NCBI GenBank assembly: GCA_964640305.1
Contig: CAZXFF010000030.1
Coordinates: 1-23,491 of the forward strand
Length of the DNA: 23,491 nucleotides
Direction of reading: 5' to 3'
DNA from: Coprenecus sp964640305
GTDB lineage: Bacteria; Bacteroidota; Bacteroidia; Bacteroidales; UBA932
Shown: positions 15,530 through 23,396 of the stretch, one piece after another
Layout: each line of letters begins with the position of its first letter
Numbering within the stretch: position 1 is the first letter of the stretch
Position numbers and translations under genes: made by a program
Notes under the pieces: generated by a model
The model's database searches: none
Told to the model about the DNA's origin: nothing
What the model saw: the letters and a program-made list of their open reading frames with translations, nothing else

Positions 15530-15570
15530 TACATTTGTGGTATTATTGACATTTTAGAACCACAAATGTA
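15530..15570 (+). promoter_or_regulatory. hutH promoter with an 11-bp inverted repeat
   Basis: TACATTTG (15530-15537) fits the -7 box TAnnTTTG, with transcription expected near 15544. An exact 11-bp inverted repeat, TACATTTGTGG (15530-15540) and CCACAAATGTA (15560-15570), is separated by 19 bases. The left arm covers the -7 box and the right arm ends on the A of the hutH start codon. It resembles a two-half-site operator; the regulator is unknown. Confidence 0.55.
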
Positions 15571-17057
15571 TGAAAGAGTTTAATATAGATATCCTTACCC
15601 ACACTTTCGATGATGTGGAGGCGTTGCTTGACCCAGCTTGCAGACTGAAACTTTCGGATGAGGCATGCAGCCGTATTTCCCGTTGCAGGAATTATCTGGA
15701 CGAACGTATGCGTAACCAGAAAACCCCGATATACGGTGTGACGACCGGCTTCGGGTCTCTGTGTAATGTATCCATAGACAAAGACCAGCTCTCGACGCTG
15801 CAGAAGAACCTCGTAATGTCCCATGCCTGCGGTATCGGAGAAGAAGTCCGCCCTGAGATTGTCAGGCTTATGATTGCCTTGAAAGTCAAGTCTTTGGCGT
15901 ACGGTTTTTCCGGTGCGCAGGTGGAAACCGTAAAAAGGCTGGTTGACTTCTTCAATGAAGGCATCACTCCCGTGGTATATCAGCAGGGATCTCTCGGTGC
16001 TTCCGGAGACCTGGCCCCTCTGGCCAACATGTGTCTCCCCCTGTTGGGACTGGGAGAATTCATTTACAAGGGCGAGAGGCATCCCGGAAGCGACCTTGAA
16101 AAGATTTTCGGATGGAAACCCCTGACCATGGCATCCAAGGAAGGCCTTGCCCTCCTGAACGGGACCCAGTTCATGCTTGCACATGCGGTATGGTGCCTTG
16201 TGAAAGCAAAGCATCTTTCCGCTATGGCCGACAAGATCGCCGTGGTTTCCCTCGAGGCTTTCAACGGACGCAAGGAACCCTTTACCCCCGGAGTCCATGC
16301 AGTACGTCCGCATAAGGGACAGATGGAGACGGCAAAGGCAATCCTCTCCTATCTGGACGGCAGCGAGCTGATCAATGCCCCCGGCAAAGAAGTACAGGAC
16401 CCTTATTCCTTCAGGTGTGTTCCCCAGGTACACGGGGCATCGAAGGATGCAATACGTTATGTGGAAAGCGTATTCATGACGGAAGTCAACAGTGCGACCG
16501 ACAACCCTACGGTCCTTCCAGACGAGGATATGGTTGTGTCAGCCGGCAATTTCCATGGCCAGCCCCTCTCCATCACCCTGGATTTCCTCGCAATAGCACT
16601 CGCTGAGCTGGGATCGATTTCCGAAAGGCGTACATATCAGCTGATATCAGGGAAACGGGGCCTGCCTTCATTCCTTGTCGCCAAATCCGGACTCAATTCT
16701 GGATTCATGATTCCCCAGTATGCGGCAGCATCCATAGTCAGCCAGAACAAGCAGCTCTGCACCCCTTGTGTGGTGGATACCATCGATTCGTCGCAGGGTC
16801 AGGAAGACCATGTCAGCATGGGTGCCAACGCTGCCACAAAATGCGTCAGGGTTGTGGAAAATGTGGAAAAACTGCTGGGCATAGAACTGTTCAATGCAGC
16901 ACAGGCCCTCGAATTCCGCAGGCCCGGCAAATCTTCTCCGGTAATAGAGAAGTTTGTAGCGGACTACAGGAAATCCGTACCTTTCATAGAGGAAGATACT
17001 GTGATGTATGTCCACATGGCGAAATCAGTAGAATTTATCAGAGAAGAAAAAATATAG
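15570..17057 (+). CDS. hutH: Histidine ammonia-lyase
   Basis: A 495-residue cytosolic lyase that removes ammonia from L-histidine to give trans-urocanate, the first step of histidine breakdown. The Ala144-Ser145-Gly146 triplet in GSLGASGDLAPLA forms the catalytic MIO cofactor autocatalytically. Other family segments are YGVTTGFG near residue 53, the Tyr/Phe-rich QDPYSFRCVPQVHGA near 275, and SATDNPTV near 310. Length is slightly below the usual 500-510. The start codon overlaps the right arm of an inverted repeat, so the leader is only about 26 bases. hutI follows after one base. An aromatic-acid ammonia-lyase is the alternative, but hutI and ftcD next to it make histidine by far the most likely substrate. 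Confidence 0.96.
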   Translation: MKEFNIDILTHTFDDVEALLDPACRLKLSDEACSRISRCRNYLDERMRNQKTPIYGVTTGFGSLCNVSIDKDQLSTLQKNLVMSHACGIGEEVRPEIVRLMIALKVKSLAYGFSGAQVETVKRLVDFFNEGITPVVYQQGSLGASGDLAPLANMCLPLLGLGEFIYKGERHPGSDLEKIFGWKPLTMASKEGLALLNGTQFMLAHAVWCLVKAKHLSAMADKIAVVSLEAFNGRKEPFTPGVHAVRPHKGQMETAKAILSYLDGSELINAPGKEVQDPYSFRCVPQVHGASKDAIRYVESVFMTEVNSATDNPTVLPDEDMVVSAGNFHGQPLSITLDFLAIALAELGSISERRTYQLISGKRGLPSFLVAKSGLNSGFMIPQYAAASIVSQNKQLCTPCVVDTIDSSQGQEDHVSMGANAATKCVRVVENVEKLLGIELFNAAQALEFRRPGKSSPVIEKFVADYRKSVPFIEEDTVMYVHMAKSVEFIREEKI

Positions 17058-17058
17058 A

Positions 17059-18318
17059 ATGCGTATTTTCATAAAGAATATCAGCAAGCTGGTCAATGTC
17101 AGGACTGAAGCTCCGGTATCCCCGCTGAAGGGAAAGGAAATGCTGGAGCTGCCATGTCTGGACAATGCCTGGCTGCTTATCGAAGATGGAAAGGTTTCAC
17201 GTTTCGGCAGGATGGCAGATCTGGATGCAGAAGCCTGCAGGGAACTTGAGGCCTCTTCCGAAGTGACGGATGCTTCCGGCCGGATGGTATTCCCTTCGTA
17301 TTGCGACTCCCATACCCATCTGGTGTATGCCGGCAGCCGCGAAATGGAGTTCATGGACAAACTCCGCGGACTCTCCTATCAGGAGATAGCCAGAAGGGGA
17401 GGCGGCATCCTCAATTCAGTTGCACTCCTGCACCGGACCTCTGAGTCGGATCTTCTGGAACAGGCTCTGGTAAGGGCGGAGGAAATAATTGCAACCGGTA
17501 CAGGTGCAGTGGAGATAAAGAGCGGATACGGGCTTACCGTCGAGGATGAGGTCAAGATGCTTCGCGTGGCCCGCAAGATAGGGGAGAGGACTCCCCTGAA
17601 AGTGCGTACCACTTTTCTGGGAGCGCATGCCGTTCCCGAACGGTACAAAGGCAACAGGGAGGGATATGTGGATGAAATCATATCCGGTATGCTTCCGGCA
17701 GTTGCGGCTGAGGGCCTTGCCGACTATGTGGATATTTTCTGCGAGGAGGGTTTCTTTACGGTAGAGGATGCCGTAAGGATATTCGAGGCTGCGGCCGGAT
17801 ACGGACTTACCCCCAAAGTGCATGCAAACCAGATGAGCTTTTCCGGCGGAGTGCAGGTGGGGGTACGTTACGGGGCTGCATCCGTGGATCATCTCGAGTT
17901 TACGGGACCGGATGAATTCAAGGCATTGCAGGACAGCGGCACCATAGCCACACTGCTTCCCGGAGCCACCTTCTTCCTGGATATGCAGTTCCCGAAGGCT
18001 CTGGAAATGCTTGAATACAATCTTCCGCTGGCGATAGCCTCCAACTACAATCCGGGTTCATCCCCCTCGGGCGACATGAAGTTCATGATGGCCCTTGCCC
18101 TTATAAAGATGAGGCTTACACCGGAAACCGCCATCAATGCAGCGACCCTGAACGGGGCTTTCGCGATGGGAATTGCAGGAGAGTACGGCTCCATTACACC
18201 AGGGAAAGTGGCAAATGTGTTCATCACCAAGCCTGTTCCCTCGTACGAATTCATCCCGTACTCCTTCACGACACCGCTTATTGACAGAATAATTTTAAAC
18301 GGAGAATATTATGGATAG
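17059..18318 (+). CDS. hutI: Imidazolonepropionase
   Basis: A 419-residue amidohydrolase that opens 4-imidazolone-5-propionate to N-formimino-L-glutamate, the third step of histidine breakdown. The metal site begins with His85 and His87 in DSHTHLVYAGSRE; further family motifs are GTGAVEIKSGYGL, TFLGAHAVPERYKG, VDIFCEEGFFT, KVHANQMSFSGG, SVDHLEF and NYNPGSSPSGDM. Length is the usual 400-420. It starts one base after hutH stops and overlaps the next gene by 8 bases, so all are probably translated from a single message. The start at 17059 gives a normal N-terminus. The preceding enzyme, urocanase, is not encoded nearby. Confidence 0.97.
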   Translation: MRIFIKNISKLVNVRTEAPVSPLKGKEMLELPCLDNAWLLIEDGKVSRFGRMADLDAEACRELEASSEVTDASGRMVFPSYCDSHTHLVYAGSREMEFMDKLRGLSYQEIARRGGGILNSVALLHRTSESDLLEQALVRAEEIIATGTGAVEIKSGYGLTVEDEVKMLRVARKIGERTPLKVRTTFLGAHAVPERYKGNREGYVDEIISGMLPAVAAEGLADYVDIFCEEGFFTVEDAVRIFEAAAGYGLTPKVHANQMSFSGGVQVGVRYGAASVDHLEFTGPDEFKALQDSGTIATLLPGATFFLDMQFPKALEMLEYNLPLAIASNYNPGSSPSGDMKFMMALALIKMRLTPETAINAATLNGAFAMGIAGEYGSITPGKVANVFITKPVPSYEFIPYSFTTPLIDRIILNGEYYG

Positions 18319-18958
18319 TTACAAGACACCCTTAGGAGACATCAGGATTACGGTGATAGGACATGCATCACTGCTGATAGAATGGAACGGAAAAAACATT
18401 TATAGCGATCCATATAGCGAAGCGGGAGAATTTTCAGGCAGGCCGAAAGCCGATCTGGTGCTGATTACGCACAGCCATTACGACCATTATGATGAAACGG
18501 CATATTCCAAGATAGTTACCGGTGATACCGTCTTCATCGTAAGCAGCGATGTGCCGAAAGCCGATGACAGGTACAATGTCCTGAAGAACGGAGAATCGTA
18601 CAACTATGAAGGGGTAATGATAGAGGCCGTCCCTGCATACAATATAAACCGCAGGAACGAACAGGGGGAACTGTTCCATCCCAGCGGGGCAGGAAACGGG
18701 TATATCCTCAATTTCGACGGGTACAGGCTCTATATTGCAGGAGATACCGAACCCGTGCCGGAAATGAAAAGGCTTCCAGCCATCGACATCGCCTTCCTCC
18801 CCAAGAATCTGCCATATACCATGACAGACGAGGAATTCATACAGCTTGCCAACCAGATCAGGCCGAAATACCTCTATCCGATCCATTATTTCGAACTGGA
18901 TGAGGCAAAGCTGTTCAGACATCTTGATACAGGAATTACAATGGTGCTAACAAAATAA
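18311..18958 (+). CDS. MBL-fold metal-dependent hydrolase in the hut operon
   Basis: A 215-residue metallo-beta-lactamase-fold protein. The metal motif HxHxDH is intact at His54, His56, Asp58 and His59 (THSHYDHYDET). Later ligands are likely in YIAGDTEPVPEM and in YPIHYFELDE. It begins ITVIGHASLLIEWNGKNIYSD, as in the UlaG/UPF0173-like branch. That branch holds several hydrolases of unknown substrate. The start overlaps the end of hutI by 8 bases and ftcD follows after 11, so it is an integral member of the histidine operon. Possible jobs include a hydrolytic side step or repair of a pathway intermediate, but nothing in the sequence fixes the substrate. Confidence 0.87.
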   Translation: MDSYKTPLGDIRITVIGHASLLIEWNGKNIYSDPYSEAGEFSGRPKADLVLITHSHYDHYDETAYSKIVTGDTVFIVSSDVPKADDRYNVLKNGESYNYEGVMIEAVPAYNINRRNEQGELFHPSGAGNGYILNFDGYRLYIAGDTEPVPEMKRLPAIDIAFLPKNLPYTMTDEEFIQLANQIRPKYLYPIHYFELDEAKLFRHLDTGITMVLTK

Positions 18959-18969
18959 TACATACAGAC

Positions 18970-20667
18970 ATGACCAGAAAACTAATTGAATGTGTCCCCA
19001 ATTTCAGTGAGGGACGTGATATGCAGATAATCAAACAGATTACAGATGCTGCCGAATCCGTGGAAGGAGTAAAGCTGCTGGATGTAGATCCGGGTGCAGC
19101 CACAAACAGGACGGTGGTGACTTTCGTGGGAGAACCTGAACAGGTTATGGAAGCCGCTTACAGGGCAGTTAAGAAGGCATCCGAACTGATAGACATGAGG
19201 CATCACCACGGCGAGCATCCCAGGATGGGAGCCACTGACGTATGCCCTCTGGTGCCGATAGCAAACGTAACGATGGAAGAGTGCGTAGAGTATGCCCGCA
19301 CTTTGGCGAAAAGGATCGGTGAAGAACTGGGAATACCTGTATTCTGCTACGAGAGTGCAGCATTCACCCCTGAAAGGAGGAATCTGGCTGTATGCCGCGC
19401 CGGTGAATACGAAGGATTGGCCAAGAGGTTTGAAGAAGGCTGCAAGCCCGATTTCGGTCCGGCAGTCATAGACGGTTTTACTGCAGGTACAGGAGCGACA
19501 GCGGTAGGTGCGAGGGATTTCCTCGTAGCAATCAACTATAACCTGAATACCACATCCACCCGCCGCGCAAATGCCATTGCATTCGATGTAAGGGAAAAAG
19601 GACGCAAGAAGAGGGAAGGGGACCCCATCGTCGGCAAAGTGGTAAAAGATGAAAACGGTGAGGAAGTATGGATCCCCGGAACACTCAAAGCATGTAAGGC
19701 CATCGGGTGGTTCATCCCCGAATACGGAATAGCCCAGGTATCCATGAATGTCACCAACATCAACGTCACTCCCGTTCATGTGGCTTTCGATGAAGTCTGC
19801 AGTAAGGCCAATGCACGCGGGATAAGGGTTACAGGATCGGAAATAGTGGGACTGATCCCCAAAAAGGTACTTATCGATGCCGGCAAATACTATCTTGCAA
19901 AACAGAACCGTTCCTGCGGTATCCCTGAGGGGGATATAATAAACATCGCAGTGAAGTCCCTGGGTCTGGATGATCTCAAGCCATTCAATCCCAGAGAAAA
20001 GGTAATCGAGTATCTTCTGGAGGACGAGAACAGGAGCGCGAAACTGGTTGACCTGACAGTAGCAGGATTTGCGGAAGAAACTTCCCGCGAGTCTCCTGCT
20101 CCCGGAGGCGGTTCCATTTCCGCTTATATGGGAGCCCTCGGAGCCGCTCTCGGAGCAATGGTCGCAAACCTCTCATCCCATAAGCAGGGTTGGGATCATC
20201 TTTGCGGCAAATTCTCCGTATGGGCAGAAAAAGGCCAGAGCCTGATGGCAGAGCTCCTTCACCTCGTAGATGAGGATACGGAAGCATTCAACCGCATAAT
20301 GGGCGCATTCTCCCTTCCCAAAAAGACGGATGCCGAAAAAGCGGCCCGCACTGCTGCAATACAGGAAGCCACACTTTATGCAACAGAGGTTCCTTTGAGG
20401 ACAATGAAGGCTTCATTCAGTGTCTTTGAACTGGTGGAGGCAATGGCTTCGGAAGGAAACCCCAACTCCGTTTCGGATGCAGGGGTAGGAGCATTGGCAG
20501 CCCGTTCTGCAGTACTTGGAGCATTCCTCAATGTGAAGATAAATGCAGCTGGCCTTAAAGACCGTGCGAAAGCCGAGGCATTGGTGGCCGAAGCAACTGA
20601 AATTGCCGCCAAGGCAGAAGAATGGGAAAAGAAAGTCATTGCGATAGTCGATTCCAAGATAGGATAG
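18970..20667 (+). CDS. ftcD: Bifunctional glutamate formiminotransferase / formiminotetrahydrofolate cyclodeaminase
   Basis: A 565-residue fusion enzyme. The N-terminal part (about 1-330) starts KLIECVPNFSEGRD and carries GATDVCPLVPIANV and GARDFLVAINYNLNT; it transfers the formimino group of formiminoglutamate to tetrahydrofolate, releasing glutamate. The C-terminal part (about 355-565) has the helical cyclodeaminase domain, with SPAPGGGSISAYMGALGAAL; it makes 5,10-methenyl-tetrahydrofolate and ammonia. The layout and length match vertebrate FTCD (541 residues) and the fused versions of Bacteroidota. The gene follows the MBL gene by 11 bases and is the last gene of the hut unit. It explains how the pathway ends without hutG or hutF. 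The next gene begins 114 bases later. Confidence 0.96.
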   Translation: MTRKLIECVPNFSEGRDMQIIKQITDAAESVEGVKLLDVDPGAATNRTVVTFVGEPEQVMEAAYRAVKKASELIDMRHHHGEHPRMGATDVCPLVPIANVTMEECVEYARTLAKRIGEELGIPVFCYESAAFTPERRNLAVCRAGEYEGLAKRFEEGCKPDFGPAVIDGFTAGTGATAVGARDFLVAINYNLNTTSTRRANAIAFDVREKGRKKREGDPIVGKVVKDENGEEVWIPGTLKACKAIGWFIPEYGIAQVSMNVTNINVTPVHVAFDEVCSKANARGIRVTGSEIVGLIPKKVLIDAGKYYLAKQNRSCGIPEGDIINIAVKSLGLDDLKPFNPREKVIEYLLEDENRSAKLVDLTVAGFAEETSRESPAPGGGSISAYMGALGAALGAMVANLSSHKQGWDHLCGKFSVWAEKGQSLMAELLHLVDEDTEAFNRIMGAFSLPKKTDAEKAARTAAIQEATLYATEVPLRTMKASFSVFELVEAMASEGNPNSVSDAGVGALAARSAVLGAFLNVKINAAGLKDRAKAEALVAEATEIAAKAEEWEKKVIAIVDSKIG

Positions 20668-20781
20668 CAGCACGGACTTTCAGTGATTTACCGGGGGTGT
20701 ACCGGCTCTGTCGAGCAGGTGCATCCCCATTCATATACGCTCATTGTCTTCCTTTTAGGCATCATTGATACAGGAATAGGA

Positions 20782-22572
20782 ATGGAATCGGTTTTTCAGA
20801 CAGAAAAGGCAGCACGGATATTCCGTTTGTTATTGGCAGCAGTTATTCTCATATCGGCAGCATCCTGCTCCCGCCGGGACATGCGGGTGCAGTCCGTACT
20901 GGCTTCGGCCGACTCGCTGATGATGACCCGGCCGCAGGCCGCCCTGGATACACTGCTGTCGCTGGACAGTACAGTCGTCTTTTCCCTGCGGGGACGGGAC
21001 CGTGCCGACTTCGCCCTGCTGATGACCGAAGCCAGGTACAAATGCTACCTGCCTGTGGCGGAGGACACTGCCATATCTGAGGCTGCGGACTACTACCGCC
21101 GCAAAGGTCCGGATGACAGGTACGCCAGGGCCCTGACCATGCAGGGGGCGGTACTTTCAGAACGGAGGGACCCGGAAGGTGCGATGGCCGCCTACAAGGA
21201 AGCGGAACCTATAGTAGAGCGTGGAGGCGACCTGGAGCAACTGGGGCTGCTGCACACCAGAATAGGGGAGCTGTATAAAAGGAACTTCATAAACGACTCT
21301 GCAGCGATAGCCAGATACCAGAAAGCTCTGTACTGCTTCGAGGAGGTGGAACTGCCGAAACGTATCATGTATGCCCATGTCGCTCTTGCCAATATCCTGA
21401 TGATTGATTCAACAGAGCAGACCTTATGGCATCTGGAAGAGGCGGTAAGGATGGCAGACCTGTATAGTGACAGGAAGTGCGGCCTTTCCGCTTTGCTGTT
21501 GATGATGCATGTTTATGAATCAAAGCATGACGACAACGCTATCCTGAATACGGCCGAGGTTGTTTTTTCCAAATACGGCAGCTCGCCTAATACTCAAGCA
21601 GAAGAAAAAACATATAGGAATATCCTGATAAATCTGGCAAAATGTTACCTCAGGGCAGGACTAATTGATTCTGCCGAACATATAACAAGGTCAATTCATG
21701 CGGCATCTCCCTCAGATAGCCTGTCCCTGTATAATCTGTATGCAGGGATAGCCATCAAAAGCGGTGATTGGAAAAGAGCATCAGAGTATCAATCCTCAAT
21801 TCTAAGGCTTACCGTTGATATGCTGCAGAGCAGCAGTTCCTCCAAACTAGCAGAGATTGAACACAAATACGACAATGCCCTGATTAGGGAAGAATTGTAC
21901 AGAAAAGAGGCCAGCAACGCAAGAATTATTACGGTTCTTATCCTTGTGGTAATTGCGGCCATAATCGTAACATACGGTTTATACAGGTTGATAAGACGGT
22001 TACGCTATGAAAAATATAAGCTCAATATACAATTGACATCACTTAAATCCGAGAACTACAGAATCAGACAGGAAAGGATGCAGGAAGAGGAATGCCGAAA
22101 AGAACTGGAACTGATGCTGCAACGGCAGGCCTCGGCCAACTCGAAACTGATGGGATATTACAGCCGCTTATATAATGCAATGCTGGAGATAGTATCCGCA
22201 TATACCATTTACAAAGACAATCCCAATTCACATCTGTTCAGCAGCAAGGCCTTCGCAATTGCCCGAAACTTCACATCCTGTTTAGATACACTGTCCAGTG
22301 CGACCGAACTGCTGAATACAGCGTACCCTTCATTTCTGGACACACTGTTCAAAGATTACCCGAATCTTAAACCGGAAGAAAAGCACATCATTATTCTCAC
22401 ATGTTGCGGCTGTCAGAACCATGTTGTAAGCTCACTGCTTAATATAAGTGAGACAAATCTGAGTACAAGAAAGACCAGAATAGCAAAAAAAATGAAAACA
22501 GATGAAAGTCTATCCAAATTCTTAAGAAACAGATTGCAGTCATACAAGGCGAACGCTTTGGAAATGCTGTAA
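20782..22572 (+). CDS. TPR membrane protein with C-terminal HTH-like domain (likely regulator)
   Basis: A 596-residue protein. The N-terminus has a lipoprotein-type signal with ISAASC (Cys29). TPR-like helix pairs fill about residues 45-370. One membrane helix (about 380-402, VLILVVIAAIIVTYGLYRLI) is followed by a basic, coiled-coil stretch (about 403-460). The C-terminus (about 530-572) resembles a LuxR/GerE-type HTH: LKPEEKHIIILTCCGC, then SSLLNISETNLSTRKTRIAKKM. Similar Bacteroidota proteins place TPRs in the periplasm and the HTH in the cytoplasm. An in-frame GTG at 20683 would put about 33 non-signal residues before the signal, so I chose the ATG at 20782. The first half is GC-rich (about 60% by hand count of one line) and the last part AT-rich (about 30%). 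DNA binding is unproven. Confidence 0.85.
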   Translation: MESVFQTEKAARIFRLLLAAVILISAASCSRRDMRVQSVLASADSLMMTRPQAALDTLLSLDSTVVFSLRGRDRADFALLMTEARYKCYLPVAEDTAISEAADYYRRKGPDDRYARALTMQGAVLSERRDPEGAMAAYKEAEPIVERGGDLEQLGLLHTRIGELYKRNFINDSAAIARYQKALYCFEEVELPKRIMYAHVALANILMIDSTEQTLWHLEEAVRMADLYSDRKCGLSALLLMMHVYESKHDDNAILNTAEVVFSKYGSSPNTQAEEKTYRNILINLAKCYLRAGLIDSAEHITRSIHAASPSDSLSLYNLYAGIAIKSGDWKRASEYQSSILRLTVDMLQSSSSSKLAEIEHKYDNALIREELYRKEASNARIITVLILVVIAAIIVTYGLYRLIRRLRYEKYKLNIQLTSLKSENYRIRQERMQEEECRKELELMLQRQASANSKLMGYYSRLYNAMLEIVSAYTIYKDNPNSHLFSSKAFAIARNFTSCLDTLSSATELLNTAYPSFLDTLFKDYPNLKPEEKHIIILTCCGCQNHVVSSLLNISETNLSTRKTRIAKKMKTDESLSKFLRNRLQSYKANALEML

Positions 22573-22577
22573 TATTT

Positions 22578-22703
22578 TTCACACAATATCTCTTACAACT
22601 AACTGTCAATCTGGATCTTTCCTGACATGTGTGATTCACACAATTTTTGAATATCAATATAAGTAGTTGTAAATCATGCATATCCATTCAGATAGTTGTG
22701 AAT
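22578..22703. repeat. Cluster of short repeats upstream of the DUF3244/NVEALA genes
   Basis: Three copies of TAGTTGTRA: 22664-22672, 22693-22701, and reversed at 22593-22601. Two copies of TTCACACAAT: 22578-22587 and 22635-22644. The second belongs to a perfect palindrome, TGTGTGA-T-TCACACA (22628-22642). The two forward TAGTTGTRAAT boxes start 29 bases apart, nearly three helical turns, so they could be regulator sites. The whole gap 22573-22769 is very AT-rich and no gene was seen in it. Confidence 0.6.
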
Positions 22704-22706
22704 TGT

Positions 22707-22742
22707 TATTTTTGCATGGCAGTATAGGAATATGCATATTTG
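22707..22742 (+). promoter_or_regulatory. Putative promoter(s) of the DUF3244/NVEALA genes
   Basis: TATTTTTG (22707-22714) fits TAnnTTTG. Alternatively TTTG at 22711-22714 acts as a -33 box, with CATATTTG (22735-22742, one mismatch) as the -7 box after 20 bases. The second reading has the better -33/-7 spacing and gives a leader of about 20 bases. Both lie just downstream of the repeat cluster. Confidence 0.5.
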
Positions 22743-22769
22743 TGCAAAAGAAAACAAACCATAATTTCT

Positions 22770-23129
22770 ATGAAAAAACACTTGATTTTGCTGCCATTAT
22801 TATTGGCAGTATCAGCAATGTCCTATGCTGTAGAAGACGATGACGATATTGTTCGGGAGATAGAACTCAGGTATCTTGAGGTAGAAACCCGCAGTGTAGT
22901 TCAGATACCTGAAGCTAATATTTGTAGAGATGTTCTTTCCGTCTGTTTCGATGCCTCCGGCATTTACACACTGTCCGTAGCGAATGCTTTCGGCGAGACA
23001 GTTTACACCTCCACCCTGCCCGCCAACGGCATGGAGTACTCTTATGACCTTTCCGGCATCGGTGAGGGAATGTTCACATTGGTTCTTGAAGGTCCTTCCG
23101 GGGAATACGAGGGGAATTTCTCATTATAA
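22770..23129 (+). CDS. Small exported DUF3244-like beta-sandwich protein
   Basis: A 119-residue exported protein. The signal peptide covers residues 1-20 (ending SYA) and the mature part starts with an acidic VEDDDD stretch. The rest alternates short strands (VLSVCFDASGIYTLSVANAFGETVYTSTL, then SYDLSGIGEGMFTLVLEG and GEYEGNFSL), close to the DUF3244 / small Ig-like pattern common in Bacteroides. The mature protein has two cysteines (52 and 59). An upstream TTG at 22740 could add ten residues, but they would precede the signal peptide, so the ATG at 22770 is preferred. The NVEALA-like gene follows after 27 bases and is probably co-transcribed. Function is unknown for the family. Confidence 0.8.
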   Translation: MKKHLILLPLLLAVSAMSYAVEDDDDIVREIELRYLEVETRSVVQIPEANICRDVLSVCFDASGIYTLSVANAFGETVYTSTLPANGMEYSYDLSGIGEGMFTLVLEGPSGEYEGNFSL

Positions 23130-23156
23130 AAAAAGAATGAACTAAATTTTGTAGTT

Positions 23157-23396
23157 ATGAAAAAATTAATTATTTTAATAGCAACTGTTATTGTAGTTGC
23201 TGCTTTATCTGCTATCGCATATGCAGGTACTGGTCAAGACGACGCTTTTGTTGAAAATTTTGAAGCTTTGGATTCCGCTCCAGAGTATCCATGTCCAGGT
23301 GCATGCCTGACCTGGGAAGGCAGTATAGGAGGAGGAATCGATTGTAAATGCCAAAGATATGTTGGAAGATGTAAAAAATGGTGTGATGCGAATTGA
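23157..23396 (+). CDS. NVEALA-like exported cysteine-rich peptide
   Basis: A 79-residue exported protein. The signal peptide covers about residues 1-23 (ending AYA). Next comes FVENFEALDS (31-40), which aligns with the NVEALA motif of a Bacteroides exported-peptide family. The C-terminal half has six cysteines in three pairs: C46/C50, C63/C65 and C72/C76, suggesting disulfides or a metal site in the envelope. The predicted mature peptide is about 50 residues. NVEALA proteins are common in gut Bacteroidales and are often next to six-bladed beta-propeller lipoproteins; their role is unknown. It overlaps the next gene by 11 bases. I read the family from the motif, signal peptide and cysteine pattern, so identity is likely rather than certain. 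Confidence 0.75.
   Translation: MKKLIILIATVIVVAALSAIAYAGTGQDDAFVENFEALDSAPEYPCPGACLTWEGSIGGGIDCKCQRYVGRCKKWCDAN

Noticed and set aside
18982..19779. 265-codon minus-strand frame opposite ftcD
   Set aside because: Antisense to the highly conserved formiminotransferase domain; composition typical of a shadow frame.
20683..20781. GTG start for the TPR-HTH gene 99 bases upstream
   Set aside because: It would put a non-signal extension before a well-formed lipoprotein signal; the ATG at 20782 is a better start.
20668..20781. Search for a terminator or -7 box between ftcD and the TPR gene
   Set aside because: Only a weak inverted match (CCGG...CCGG near 20691-20705) without a T-run was found, and no TAnnTTTG box, so nothing is called.
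22740..22769. TTG start for the DUF3244-like gene
   Set aside because: It adds ten polar residues before the signal peptide and overlaps the predicted -7 box; the ATG at 22770 is clearly better.
22573..22769. Repeat cluster considered as a CRISPR-like array or an attachment site
   Set aside because: The repeats are only 9-11 bases, irregularly spaced and in both orientations, with no integrase or cas gene nearby.
23147..23156. Possible separate promoter just before the NVEALA-like gene (TAAATTTTG at about 23144)
   Set aside because: It has one base too many between TA and TTTG, and the 27-base gap fits simple co-transcription.
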